Shown here: piece after piece, positions 31,721 through 42,917 of the stretch
How the letters are laid out: each line of letters starts with the position of its first letter
Position numbering within the stretch: position 1 is the first letter of the stretch
Origin: Sternotherus odoratus
Lineage: Eukaryota > Chordata > Testudines > Kinosternidae
Assembly (NCBI GenBank): GCA_032164245.1
Contig: JAVMKO010000003.1
Coordinates: forward strand, 90,891,890-90,955,889
Reading direction: 5' to 3'
Length of the DNA stretch: 64,000 nt
Notes under the pieces: model-generated
Database searches by the model: none
What the model saw: the letters and a program-made list of their open reading frames with translations, nothing else
Told to the model about the DNA's origin: nothing
Position numbers and translations under genes: made by a program

Positions 31721-34329
31721 AAGTCAAATTAACTTGAATTTTATAAGCTACCATCATTCTAAAATTAAAGGCATTTGAAAGCAGTCCTTAAATGGTTCAC
31801 TTGTTTGCTTAAAAATCAGCCAGTAGGCTTTCTGAAAGGTCTGTGGGATAAGGAAGAGCCACAGTATTTTATAATTAGTTTTTTCCACATAAGGAATTAA
31901 CTATACCACTTCATTTAACATAACCATAACCAAGTATTCATTTACAATATGGTGGTGACTTTTATTTTATGGAAAATAAAGCAGTTTCCATTCCTTATTG
32001 GAAAGAGACTGCTTTTTGAAGCAAATGGTGGGTGGGGGCTGTAATGAACTATAATCCACCTTAAACAGATTTTAAGTCCATCTTAAACTGATTTTTTCTA
32101 AGTTTTCAGTGATTGATGCCAGTAACAACTCAAACTTGCCTCACTTTTAATACATATAAATACTTTATCTTCCATATACAAGATCCACAGTTACTTAAAC
32201 ACTAAGCTTTCAGTGTACCCGACCAAGACCTGTTACTGAAGAACCTACTAGTTTTTCATGTAGTAACATGTGGTATTGACAAAATGATTTTTCTTGTCGA
32301 TACTGACACACACACTATTTTGGCTGCTGAAAAATACTGCTGACATAATTATGGTTTGCATTTTAAGTTTGTTTAAAAATGTTTAACTTTTTTCTCTCTG
32401 ATGCCTAGAAGAGCCTTTTTTTTGTGGGTCAGACAATGTTGCAAAATATGCAACATCCCTCCCTATTTCCATCCTTTCTTCCCTCTGTCTCTGTACACAC
32501 ATTTCCCTACTTCTTCAAGTTCAGTTTGGCTACTATTTTTACTTGTGAACCTCCTGTTGCAGAGCCTAGGGAAGCAGGGGGTGGGTGGTGGTGCTGTTTA
32601 CAAAATAGTGAAACTAGCTATACAATTACTATCAAATGCTCAGACTAGATGAGAAGAATATAACTGTCTCTAATTTTTCAGTTATAATTGAGAAGCGTTT
32701 TTCTTCTGTTTAGAACAGTAAGTGCATGTGCACCAGCACTGAGTGTCTTGCCAGTTGTCGTTAAAATTACAAATTTAAATACAAGCTTTATGCAGCAGCT
32801 GTAAATACAAATTGTATCCCAAACTCTCCCCTAACTGTCTTCAAAAGCCAGGTAAAACAATCACCCTGCAGAGTGCTGTCAATGATAGCAAATCCAGCCA
32901 ATTTTGGACCAAGGTTGGAGGGTATTCCTGAAGCCCATATGGAGAGTATTGTGCCAGTAGCCCCTTACCCTTTATCCAGGAGAATCAAGCATCTGAATCT
33001 CTGCTTTTGTCTGTAGAAGTGTATTGCATGGGAGAGGCAGCCTCATTTACGTTAATCCCAGTCTTTTTTCCAGGATTAGAAAAACAGTGCCTTGATACCT
33101 ATTTGGAAGCTGTCAAGTAACCAATGAAATCTCAGAGCACTGATTTTTACATGCTTTCTATAGAGTGTCGTCCTTACCAACGGCCAGTTCTAGTTTCAGA
33201 ATTGATTTAGATGTAGCCCTAGATGAAGTGTCATCTTGAAGTGACACAGGAATGGATTATGAGACAAGATCTGTACCCAAAAGACAAGGTCCTTCCATTT
33301 CAGTGTGAATGGTAATGGTTCTTTTGGCTGATGCATTTTGTTCAGAAACATAATCAGCCTAGATTCATAACTTTAAATAATGAGGGAAACAAAATTAGTG
33401 ATATTGATTTAATTAAAACTTTGTTCTTTAAAATTCAACTCTTTTAAAAAAATAAAATACATTTGCTTTTTTTGCAAGTAGCAAAAATGTTTTTTTCTTA
33501 AAGGAGCCTGTGGAAAATAAAGAGTAGGTTTGGAGTTACTCAAAACTTTTTTTTTTTTATACCCCTTGTGGCTTCTTGTGACACACATACTCACCACTTG
33601 GTAAATACCAGAGAAGGTGAAATTTGATCTTTGAACTACGATTGGTAAATACTAGTTTTGTGGGGACAGCCAGTTCTGTCCGTAGGGGAGAAGCACACTG
33701 CCAAAATGTAAGGTTTTTTCTTCTATCCAGTTAATTTTTTTCTCTTTACTTCAAACTGTTAAAGGGCAGATAAATGTTACCCAGACATAACAGCTTGCAT
33801 ATTTGTTTTAATTGTTACAAGACTTTGGTCAGTGGGTTTTCATGTTATAACTATTTTAAGTTGTTGGCTAGTAGTTGCTTTGAGAAAATGTTTGGATAAG
33901 ATGCTCTGGCAAAACATTCTGTAGAATGTGGTCAGTCAAACACTAAAATCTGATGCCCATAGCCTGCTGCTTCTTTGCAATAGTTAGAGGGAATACCTTC
34001 TAAAGCTCACTTATGTGACTGAAATAGAACAATGTGTGTTCCATTTGGAAGTAGATTTGCAGTTTTAAAAGGCACCAGTTTCTAATTTTTTTTTTGCATA
34101 CTTTGTACTTTAGCTAGTCACACACAATTTATTTTACTGTGAAGGTTCAGACTGCTAGTTAAAATCTGATCAGATGTTCAATCTGTTTTTCTCCTAAGTG
34201 GAATATAAATGGGAGTTGGGCACTTAACTCACTTGAGATGCTTTTGAAAATTTCACCATAAACTCTTACGTTGGCAGTAAAATATTTTTTTCCTATGAAG
34301 GAGGTCACCAATAGAGAAGAGAGTGAATA
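31721..34329. other. Intron-like sequence without recognised features
   Basis: AT-rich, low in open frames. No repeat termini, splice-bounded ORF or CpG cluster is apparent. Confidence 0.45.
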
Positions 34330-34590
34330 AGACAGAACTATTTAACAAAATGCATAGAATAAATCCAGGGACCAACTTCTCTTGGTACAAGAGAGAAGCT
34401 TTTGAGCTACACAGAGCTGCTCTTCAGGCCTGGGCAACCGAAGACCTAAAGAACCTTTATCTGAAGGAAGAGCTCTGTGTAGCTCAAAAGTATCTCTTTC
34501 AACTACAGAAGTTGGTACAACAAAAGATATTATTTCATCCACCTTGTCTCGCTAATATCCTGGGATCAACATAGCTACAGCACTGCAAGT
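34330..34590. repeat. Foldback retroposed repeat, family 1, second copy
   Basis: The segment gcttttgagctacacagagc then tgctcttcagg is mirrored by gaagagctctgtgtagctca then aaag, and ccaacttctcttggtac by acagaagttggtac. The right edge aatatcctgggatcaacata then gctacagcactgca is the family end. The open frames are repeat-derived. Confidence 0.68.
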
Positions 34591-35469
34591 AGTGTAAATC
34601 CAGTTAGAACACACTTCTTATGAGGAGCTCCCACCAAACTATAACAGTCTTTATAAAGCAGGTCTCTGACCAATACAAGGATTGATAAACCAAATCAAAT
34701 ACTTACGTTTTGTAAATTCTACTAGGTAAAACATTAGAATATAAACTGTCTGTGTGGTGGGATGGAAAGGAGTTGGCTTAAGTCCTCAACTGAAATGTGA
34801 GTTTGAGTCCCTGACAGTTAAGAATTGTGGTAACAGGAAGAGTGTAGTCATAATGACAAACAGTAGTTGTCCAGACATATCCAGATCACAGCTTCTGTTT
34901 TTGATATCAAACAGAAATTCCACTAGAGAGGGTACAATAACTTGTTTCTCCTCTTCTCTTGCCCAAGGTGACACATCATGAATTCTAAACAAACAAACCT
35001 CCCTATATGATAACTGTGGCTATTAATTTTAATCACTTGAGTGATGACACACTTCTATTTAGGATCACAAATTTTACCACAGTAGTGCAGACTTTAATAA
35101 CACATGGTATGTAATATAGCTGTGAGGTCATACAGGTGTCTGCATGTGCTGCATGGGGTACCGAAGAAAATGTTAAACTCCAGTTATTTATTTTACTCTT
35201 AGTCTATGGGGATTGGATTGCCAGTTGATGGCTGTTAGGCAGCCTACGTGCACTAAGTTGTTCTTAGTTCTGTGCCTAAGGGAGATAGATCCATAAATTT
35301 TATTGTGCTCTGTCAATTTACAGAGGAATAGAGGTTTCTGAGTTGGTAATGCCACTGTCAGATATGTGCTTTGCTGTGTGTATTCTACTTTAACCACTAG
35401 ATAACATTCCCTCCCAAGGAACACAGGAATCCTGATTCCCAACATTTTTCTTCTCTTAAGCAAATAGTT
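34591..35469. other. No recognised feature
   Basis: Intron-like sequence between a foldback repeat and a hAT MITE. Confidence 0.4.
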
Positions 35470-35477
35470 GTGTAAAC

Positions 35478-35698
35478 CAGCGTTCTTCAAGGGTTTTGCT
35501 CTGCGGTCTCTTTCCCTGGTCCCACCTCCACTCGCGGCCCCTGGGGTATGTCCACCAAAATGCCGCTTTCTTTCCATGGCATTTTGGCAGGACAAAAATA
35601 GCCCGGAACTTTGGTGGTCTCCTGGGCGGTGGTGGCGGGGTCTCACGCACCCCCGGGGGTGGGGGGGTATCACGTGTCCCCCACTTTGAAGACCACTG
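35478..35698. mobile_element. hAT-type MITE, target duplication gtgtaaac
   Basis: The 221-bp element has inverted ends cagcgttcttcaa and ttgaagaccactg. Exact 8-bp direct repeats gtgtaaac lie at 35,470-35,477 and 35,699-35,706. Confidence 0.88.
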
Positions 35699-35952
35699 GT
35701 GTAAACCATTGACAGTGTTTTGCTTTCCCCTCTACTAGTTGGTTCAGATGAGCATCTGCAACTGTCAGATAATCATTTTGCTCAACTGCTGGAGAACTGT
35801 CTGGATCTAAAAGTCTTAGGTTCAGACACTACACCTATGTGGGGAATATGGGTCTACGTGATGTAGTTGTAGTAGCATGTTTTAAAATATTACATTAAAA
35901 GAATGTCCAGGTTTGAAAGTTAAGCATTCAAAAGCTTGCAAGATTGCCAATA

Positions 35953-36256
35953 CAGTAAACCCTCGATTTAACGGACTTCGGATGCAACGGACAAAATTTC
36001 TGAGCAAGTCTGATGCATCCGAAATCCATTTCTCGTGGGCTGGCTGCGGGCTCCCGGCTCCCGCCTGCGGGCGGGCAGGCTCCCGGCTGCCGCCTGGGTC
36101 CCGGCAGCGTGCGGGCTGCGGAGCTGCCGCCTCGAACCCTGTGGCGGGCGGGCTGCTGCTCCGACAGCTCGTTTTGTTTTTTTATTAAATAACGGACTTT
36201 TTGATTTAACGGACACCCCCTCGCCCGAATTAGTCCGTTAAATGGAGGTTTTACTG
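35953..36256. mobile_element. Tigger-like MITE with cagtaaaccctcgatttaac ends
   Basis: The inverted ends extend about 24 bp with three mismatches, and TA flanks both sides. The 304-bp interior is GC-rich. Confidence 0.85.
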
Positions 36257-36258
36257 TA

Positions 36259-39002
36259 CAGCCTTAATTCATCTCCCTATGTATATGCATTAAAATACAT
36301 AGATCTGCATGGCTGCTACCTTGCCCAGTGCAATACACGTGATGGACAGTGAATGAGGAAGAGACTTTCAAGAAGAGATTTTTCTTCTGTGGGTTTTGAG
36401 ACTAGATTGGGACCGAAGAGAGCTCAATTCTGTTCTTGACTCTGCTAGATTCCTGTGTGATGTTAGGAATATTATGCATGTGTGTATGTGCGCATACTGC
36501 CACCCACCAGCGAGCTGAATGAAGGCATTAATTTTGACCCTTCCTAATTAGAGTGCTTGGCTTTGCAACCTTAACATTCTTTTGCATAGTTGTGTGTGAA
36601 ATATATTTACAAGTGTTGCCTGGAAATAGATACCTGCAGCAGAATGCGGTAACTTTTTCATAGTGCACAGCAGTTGAGGCTAAGAATAATAGAACATCTG
36701 GAACGACAAGTGAATTTTAAGTAAATAGTAAGAAATTACGTTGCAATTTGGCTATGTAATCAGGTTTAACCTTCCTTAAATTCCAAGGAACTTTCTGCAA
36801 ATGTTAAAAGCTCATCTCTGTTGCCTGCAGCACGCTAATGTTTCTTGGAGATCTCCCCAGGTACCGACCAATCCTTGGTTAGCTCGTGACATCTATAAAC
36901 AACATTTGAGGTAGCAGGGCTGCATGCTAGAGATTAATTAATTCCTAGAAAGTTCTTTCATAGTGGGTTTGAGATGCACTGGTAGGACAGTGTGTGTAAG
37001 CTTCCATTACAGCTATTTGTGGTATTCCTGTTCTGTGGATAAAGCAGAAGTGTGCTTAACTGCAAATTTCTGTAAATCCTAGGAAGTTAACTTTAACAAA
37101 ACACATTTCCAAGAAAAATGTTGTACTAAAATACGTGTCCTAGCCTTTTTTTTTTTTTTCCTACAGTGTTCTGTGCTGCTCTGATCTGTGTGGGTTTCTT
37201 TTGTTTGCAACAGATTTTAAAGTATAATTTCTTGCTGTTTGAATACGAGATTTTCAGTCTATTTCTGGCAAATTTGGATTTGCTACCAGGGTGCACAGAA
37301 TAAAATGCAGAGTAGTATTGGTGAGGGAATAACAAGAGAATGGAAATCTGAAAGCGAAGCAGCCAAAGGGAAATGAACATGTAAAGCAGAGAGCTAAAAT
37401 AGTGGAAATTGATTTTTTTTTTAAATTTCACTTGTCAAAATGTATTATGGTACTATAGCCAACACACTTAAACATGTTTTTACAGCAGCTTTATTATGGA
37501 GCAATCTGGGAGAAACTTCTTGTTTAGGTTTTTTAACACTTTCTGTTATAAAAGATTCTTTGGACTGTTTGTCAGTTTCTAACACCTGACCTCCATTGTT
37601 TGCCATAAGCCTTTTAAATTCAGTAATGAGAGAGTTTTGGGGCTAGAGACATGCTTTTAGGCTTATCCTGTGAAATGCCATTCAGGTTTTGCTGAGTTGT
37701 AAACTTCTTAAAATCACAGTTGCTCTTTTGTTACTTGCATGACTCTCAGAAATTTTGGCCATGTGCCAGAATAATAGAATAATAGAAAACTTTCTAAAGA
37801 GAGAGATTCATGATGCTGCTGCTTTAGCAACAGCAGCAGATACTGTACTGGGATTGTTTAGGAGCTTAGAGAGCTTTGGAGTCGGTGGAGATAGATTCCC
37901 CCAATAATTACATTCTCCCGGAATCTCCACATGGCCCCAGTGGCCTATTTCCTCTCCCCCCCCCACTCTCTCTGGGGGGCTTTAAATAAGACAGGAGCTC
38001 CCCCTAGCTCCCCCCAACCACTCCTCCAGTCCGAGCATGTGGCCCCAGAAGCCCTTTGCCTCTGGGGCCACCACATAGGGCAAGATCTTCTCACCTCTCT
38101 GGGAGTGAGAGAGAGATTTTGGGCTGGTTCACTGAACACCTGTCAGATCCGGCACATGACCCAAGTGGCCCATTCCACACATACCCCACCTTCTTGGGAT
38201 AATTGCTGCTGTTGCCAGCTAATGTAGTTAATCTTCTACCTCAAATGGTAGAATCCAGTGTTTGAAGACAGTATGAAGGATGTAGGAGACCTGCCCGTAA
38301 TATTTTATTAATGTTCTCTATTCCATCTGTTTGGTTATTATTGTGGTGTTTACGGTAAGCATACAGGGAGTTAATTTAAGAAGGGATTAGCTGCATTTAG
38401 GGAAGATAGACTTGAGAACCAGCTGCTCCATGCTGTTATCTGAGGCACCTAAGTGGTTTAACCAGGTTTAAGAAACAGATACAAAGGACTTATAAAGTGA
38501 CACCCTCCTTGAAGGGTGGGGATACAGAGGTCTTGTGCTAAGGTGAACCAAGATTCCAAAGGTTATGGTGTCTGGGATAAGAGTTTTATTGTGCTATAAA
38601 CCATTTTCTAGGCTTATGCTTTGTGTTCCTACTGTTAAGATGAAAAAAGTCTTTGTTTTGAAAGGCTGTTTGGGTCACTCTTATACAATGATTATAGCTC
38701 CCAAAGGGAAGACTGGCAAATTCAGTTGGGCCTGCTGAATAATCATGGTGTTACACAGGGGGCTATGGCTGGGGACCCAGTGTGGGCTCACAGGGTTCCA
38801 CCCAGAGAGAAGTGATGGCATGCAGGGCCTGTCACCTGAAAGGGTGCATGCACAGGCTAGAAGAGGGCCCAAAGGTGCAGTTAGCCTGTTAACTGTGACA
38901 CATGCACGAAGGGCAGATTTTAGAGTTTTATGTAATAAAATCTATTTTTCTTTTTTTTTAAATACTAGTAAATAGCATAAAAAATTACTTTAAAAGAAGG
39001 TT
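36259..39002. other. Intron-like sequence without recognised features
   Basis: Mostly AT-rich. 38,390-38,900 is somewhat richer in GC and might be repeat-derived (LTR-like), but I see no borders. 37,900-38,220 has an open frame without domains. Confidence 0.4.
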
Positions 39003-40110
39003 CTTCTTCAAGTGATTGTTCATGTGCATTCCAAGCAGGTGTGTGCGCGCCGTTGTCATGCCAGCTGGAAGGTTTTTCCCTTAGCAGTATCCGTAGGGTT
39101 GACTCAGGCGCCCCCTGGAGTGGTGCCACTACAGGCCCAATATATGGCCCTGCCGACCCTCCGCCCCCTCCGTTCCTTCTTACCGCCTGTGACAGCTAGC
39201 TGGAACTTTGCTCGCTCCTGCAAAGCAGTCTTAGCAGTGTTTCTGTTGTGTATATAGTTCAATCTTCTTATAGTAAGTAGTTGTTAATTCTTAATAAGTT
39301 TAGTTAGTTACTTTGGGGGGGGGATGTATCCCCTAACTTGGCTTTTGTCCCCGCTGAGGCATTCCCGGGTCCCCAGGATTTTCACATGGACTGTGGCAAG
39401 TTTATGCCAAAGAGTGACCTGCACTCTTCCTGTCCGAGGTGCCTCGGAGAGAGTCACCAGAGGGACGTCCCGGTGCTGCATCTGTAAGGGATTCCGCCCC
39501 AGGACCATTAAGGACCGTGAGCAGAGGCTCTGTGTTCTCCTAATGGAGGCCACCTTGAGACTGCATACCTACCCGGATCCCGTGGAACTGGCACAGAGTG
39601 CTTCCTCCTCGGTGCACAGTGCTCCAGCACTGTTGATGTGGGCGGAGGCCCAATCAAAGGACCAAAGGTCCTGGGACCGCAGGGACTCGGGACACAAGAA
39701 GTCAGCTTCGGTGCAAAAAACGTTCTGGAGGCACAAATGGGGACATCTCCTTTTCAGGGTTTGGGGGCTGGACATGCGCTGGGCTTCAGGCACAGTCTTG
39801 GGCTCATATTTCCCCTTCATGGTCACAGGACTTCCCCTGTTCAGGGTTTTAGGTATTGTTGCAGGGTGTTGTGTGCTTGGAGTTATGTGCCTCCCCCCCC
39901 CCCCATCATTGTTGGGATTCAATCCTCCTTCTCAACAGCATAAGGAAAAGTAGGTGGAGGTGCCAGTTCCTGGACATTGGCAGTGGCTATTGCAGCAGGC
40001 AGAACCTGAATCCATTCCACCACCATTCTATCGGGGATTGCAACTGGACATGTTCTTTTGGCAGGTTCCCATTCTCAGTACATGTGTCCTGCTCCAGGAA
40101 CTAGACCATT
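39003..40110 (+). mobile_element. Older, truncated DIRS-like copy (5' terminus plus gag remnant)
   Basis: The start resembles the 15.6-kb left terminus (ttcttcaagtgattgttcat, gtgtgtgcgcgccg, ctggagtggtgcc, ctgccgaccctccgcc, ttccttctta). A leader then leads to a gag N-terminus with CGKFMPKSDLHSSC, then CLGESH, and in a shifted frame CCICKGFRPRTIKDREQRL. These align with the zinc cluster of the young copy. Divergence is far greater than in the 15.6-kb copy. No RT or recombinase follows. The 3' limit is uncertain. Confidence 0.8.
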
Positions 40111-40468
40111 ATAGACTCCTGCCTGTTGGAAAAAAATGTTTCTTCCGCTCAATAGCCTTTTTCTCTTTTCCTCAAAGTTAAACTGTTACTGGTGCCTTCT
40201 GTTGATCCTGATGAGCAGGTTCTCCAGTGTCCTTCTCAATCTTCCTATACTGTTCTTGTACTGTTGCTCCTAGCCCCAGGAAGAATGGATTCATTCTCCT
40301 CAGCTAAAGGTTTTGCCACTTTAATCACAAGAGCTGCATTATATTTCCTTTCCTAGGAAGGCTGGTAAAGAACCCCCCCCCCCACACACACACACATGTA
40401 GCATAACTATGCTGCGGAAATCCACAATATTGATAATTTTCAGCATTTCTAGAATGCAATTGTTTCAG

Positions 40469-40527
40469 TATCCTTGGTTCTCAGACAACTTTTGCAGTCC
40501 TGGAGAAAGGAGCACCTGCTGGAAATG
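40469..40527 (+). CDS. Candidate penultimate coding exon of an unidentified gene
   Basis: A 59-nt stretch lies between an acceptor (tgtttcag, ending 40,468) and a donor (gtaggt, 40,528). Read so that it ends on a complete codon, it encodes roughly SLVLRQLLQSWRKEHLLEM and joins in frame with the next candidate exon across a 128-bp intron. I do not recognise the protein. The exon is short and its upstream partner was not found. Just upstream lies repeat-derived DIRS-like sequence. A chance open reading segment remains possible. Confidence 0.35.
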
Positions 40528-40655
40528 GTAGGTAGTGCAAACTTTCTGGTTTTTAAAAATGTAATGTCTTATAAAGCGTGTGATTTGGCCAGTTGGCTCG
40601 AGAGCTGCATTTATTTCAGGTGTAGCATTAATGGTTCTCATTTTCTTCTTTTAAG

Positions 40656-41650
40656 GGTGGCTATCAATTGGAGAACATTGAAGTTTTGAAAGTACCAGAC
40701 TGGAAAAGGGAAGGGCTTTCCGGTCCTGTGGTGGGGATGCAGCAGTCTGTGCAAGAGAGATGTTTGTGCTACTTGTCACCTCCCTACATTGTTGAACGGA
40801 GGGGTTTGGTGATTTATGAAGGTGGACCGAGCACATTTGTGCTGCCTTTGAACCTTAAAAACCAGCTGGAGTTTCTGCTGCACCAGAAGTTTGCTGACAT
40901 ATACTTATGGGACTGAGAGGCAATCCAAATGGGAATAGATCGTATTTTAAGTTACTAGATGGAGCCTGCCTGGAGGGAAAGAAGTGAACCACCTGTCCCA
41001 AACCTGCAGCATCAGACAATTTGGCCCCTCCCACAAAGTGAGGAGAAAGGAACAGGGAAAGAATCACATTGCAACTGTACTGTGAACTTTCTGATCAAGA
41101 CTGCAAACCACTTGGTTCCCCATCGTAAAGGGGCACTGTATTACGTTTGTGCAGACAGTGGAGCGGATCATTCATCTCTTTCCTCCCCCTCCCTCCCTTC
41201 TCCCGGCTTATGGCTCCAAGTGAAGGGATGCCAGACACCAAGGCATGGGAATGCTTGAAAACGTTTGTACCGAGACAGACGACCACTGATTTCTTCGAAG
41301 AAGTAAAGTTTTCCCTTCTCCCTCCCATATGTAACCAGCCCTACTACAAAATCAACTCCCACCTTCCACACTTATCCTGTTTATAAAGGTCAGGGGTTAC
41401 TGTAGTGAAAGTTTGTGATCTTGAAAAGGAGAAGAAAACTGTTGTAACTTTGGAGAACATTACATTTGTACATATGTTCTGTCCCTAAACTGGACCTTTG
41501 TACTCTGTCCCTTGCTATTTCCCTGTTGGCTGAGAAACTGAAACCTGGGGCAATAATGATAACTTGTTGAATTTCTGCGCTATAGCTTCTGTCAAAAGCT
41601 TTATAATGTTTCGTCATAATTCAATAAAATGTAGAATATACAGTTGTCTT
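40656..41650 (+). CDS. Candidate terminal exon: coding 40,656-40,919, then 3' UTR with poly(A) signal
   Basis: The sequence follows a good acceptor (ttttcttcttttaag, ending 40,655). The phase-0 frame runs 87 codons to a TGA at 40,917-40,919. The peptide begins GGYQLENIEVLKVPDW and ends NQLEFLLHQKFADIYLWD. It has normal amino-acid composition, is not low complexity and resembles no transposon protein I know. About 0.7 kb of apparently single-copy sequence follows, ending in AATAAA at 41,623-41,628, then a GT-rich stretch (gttgtcttggttgggg) about 20 nt on, which is a standard cleavage/polyadenylation layout. In mammals I know of no protein-coding gene between UST and TAB2, so this could be a lineage-specific or nested gene, an alternative transcript end, or a decayed gene. 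Function is unknown. Confidence 0.45.
41623..41628 (+). terminator. Polyadenylation signal of the candidate gene
   Basis: An exact AATAAA hexamer lies 0.7 kb downstream of the candidate stop codon. A GT-rich element follows within 15-35 nt, the usual spacing for a vertebrate cleavage site near 41,645. Confidence 0.5.
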
Positions 41651-42689
41651 GGTTGGGGACTATTGGAGGGGAAGGGGAGAGTGGCATTCCAGTCCTGCGT
41701 GCAGCTGTAGAGAAAGAGAGGGAGGACAGGTTGGTGGGGAGGGCAAGGTTTTAACTTGCTATCCTCATACTTTGGTTCCTTCTGAGCTTGGGATACTCTG
41801 GCTCATCAGGAGGAGCTTGCTGAATCAGTTCTTCCACGCAGAGGTGGAGGATAACATGCTCTTCTTCCCCTGGTCTTCCAGTCTCTGCAGTCCCTGCTGC
41901 TTCCATGCCTTGGCCTTCATCATCATTTCCTCAGATGGTGAGGCTGATGGAGTTGAGGAGGGGATCATGGGTACAGGCTTGGTGCTGGGAGCTGTGGAGA
42001 GCACCCAGTCCAACTCTTTGAAGAACAAGCATGTTGGAAGATCCCTTCTGGAGCGATGACTGGAATTTTTTGCCCTCTAGTACAGGAGTCTCCAGTGCTT
42101 TACTATTCCTGGCACTGGGCTGGAGTGCAGTGACTGTTGCATGCCCCAGCCTTTCCGAAACCTCCTGGTATAAGTGTAAGTTCCCAGTGCAGCAGGAGAA
42201 GTTGTAAACCACCTATTTGATAAGCATCCAGGTGTTCTCATCTGAGCAGGTGGTTGCTCTCAGGTATGTTCTACCATCACTTTACAGGCAGAAAGAGTGA
42301 AGAAAACTATTCTGAAGTGGTGAGCATAGCTCACTATTATGGTGAGAATGGGGGACAAGGACCTTTATAGATTTGGATAAGAGTCTGGCAGGAAAGGGTT
42401 CAGTGCATTGTAGGAGCGGGGCTGGAGAAGCAGTAAAGTCTTGAGATAGAACATGTCTGTGACTTCTGTCCACATTACCAACTGGTATGGGTATGGACTG
42501 TGCCACACCCTAGCCATGTTCATACCCCACCTGTGCTAGCCTCCTTGCCCTGTAAATGCCTTGAAAGCTGGGTTTCTGGAGTTTAGGTGTGGACAGTAGG
42601 GAATTCTGGCACAACCATATGCATGCACTTGTATTCAGTCACAAGTGTAGATGTAGTTGTGATTATTTCTCAGTTTCTGGACTTGAGCC
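41651..42689. other. Sequence downstream of the candidate poly(A) site
   Basis: The 136-codon frame at 41,649-42,059 and its minus-strand mirrors have no recognised domain. No CpG island that could serve as a TAB2 promoter is seen. Confidence 0.4.
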
Positions 42690-42698
42690 ACCACATAT

Positions 42699-42908
42699 CT
42701 ACAGAAGTGACAGAGTCCTGTGGCACCTTAAAGATTAACAAAAGTATTGAAGCATAAGCTTTCGTAGGCTAATATCCACTTCGTTGGATGCAAATGTATT
42801 AGCCCATGAAAGCATATGCTTCAATACTTTTGTTAATCTTTAAGGTGCTACAGGACCCTTTGTCGCTTCTGCAGATCCAGACTAACACGGCTACCTCTCT
42901 GATTCTTG
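42699..42908 (-). mobile_element. Foldback retroposed repeat, family 2, copy 2
   Basis: The 9-bp direct repeats accacatat (42,690-42,698 and 42,909-42,917) flank it. Both arms carry ggcaccttaaagattaacaa-type sequence. The right edge aacacggctacctctctgat is the family end, the inverse of the left edge of copy 1. Confidence 0.78.
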
Positions 42909-42917
42909 ACCACATAT

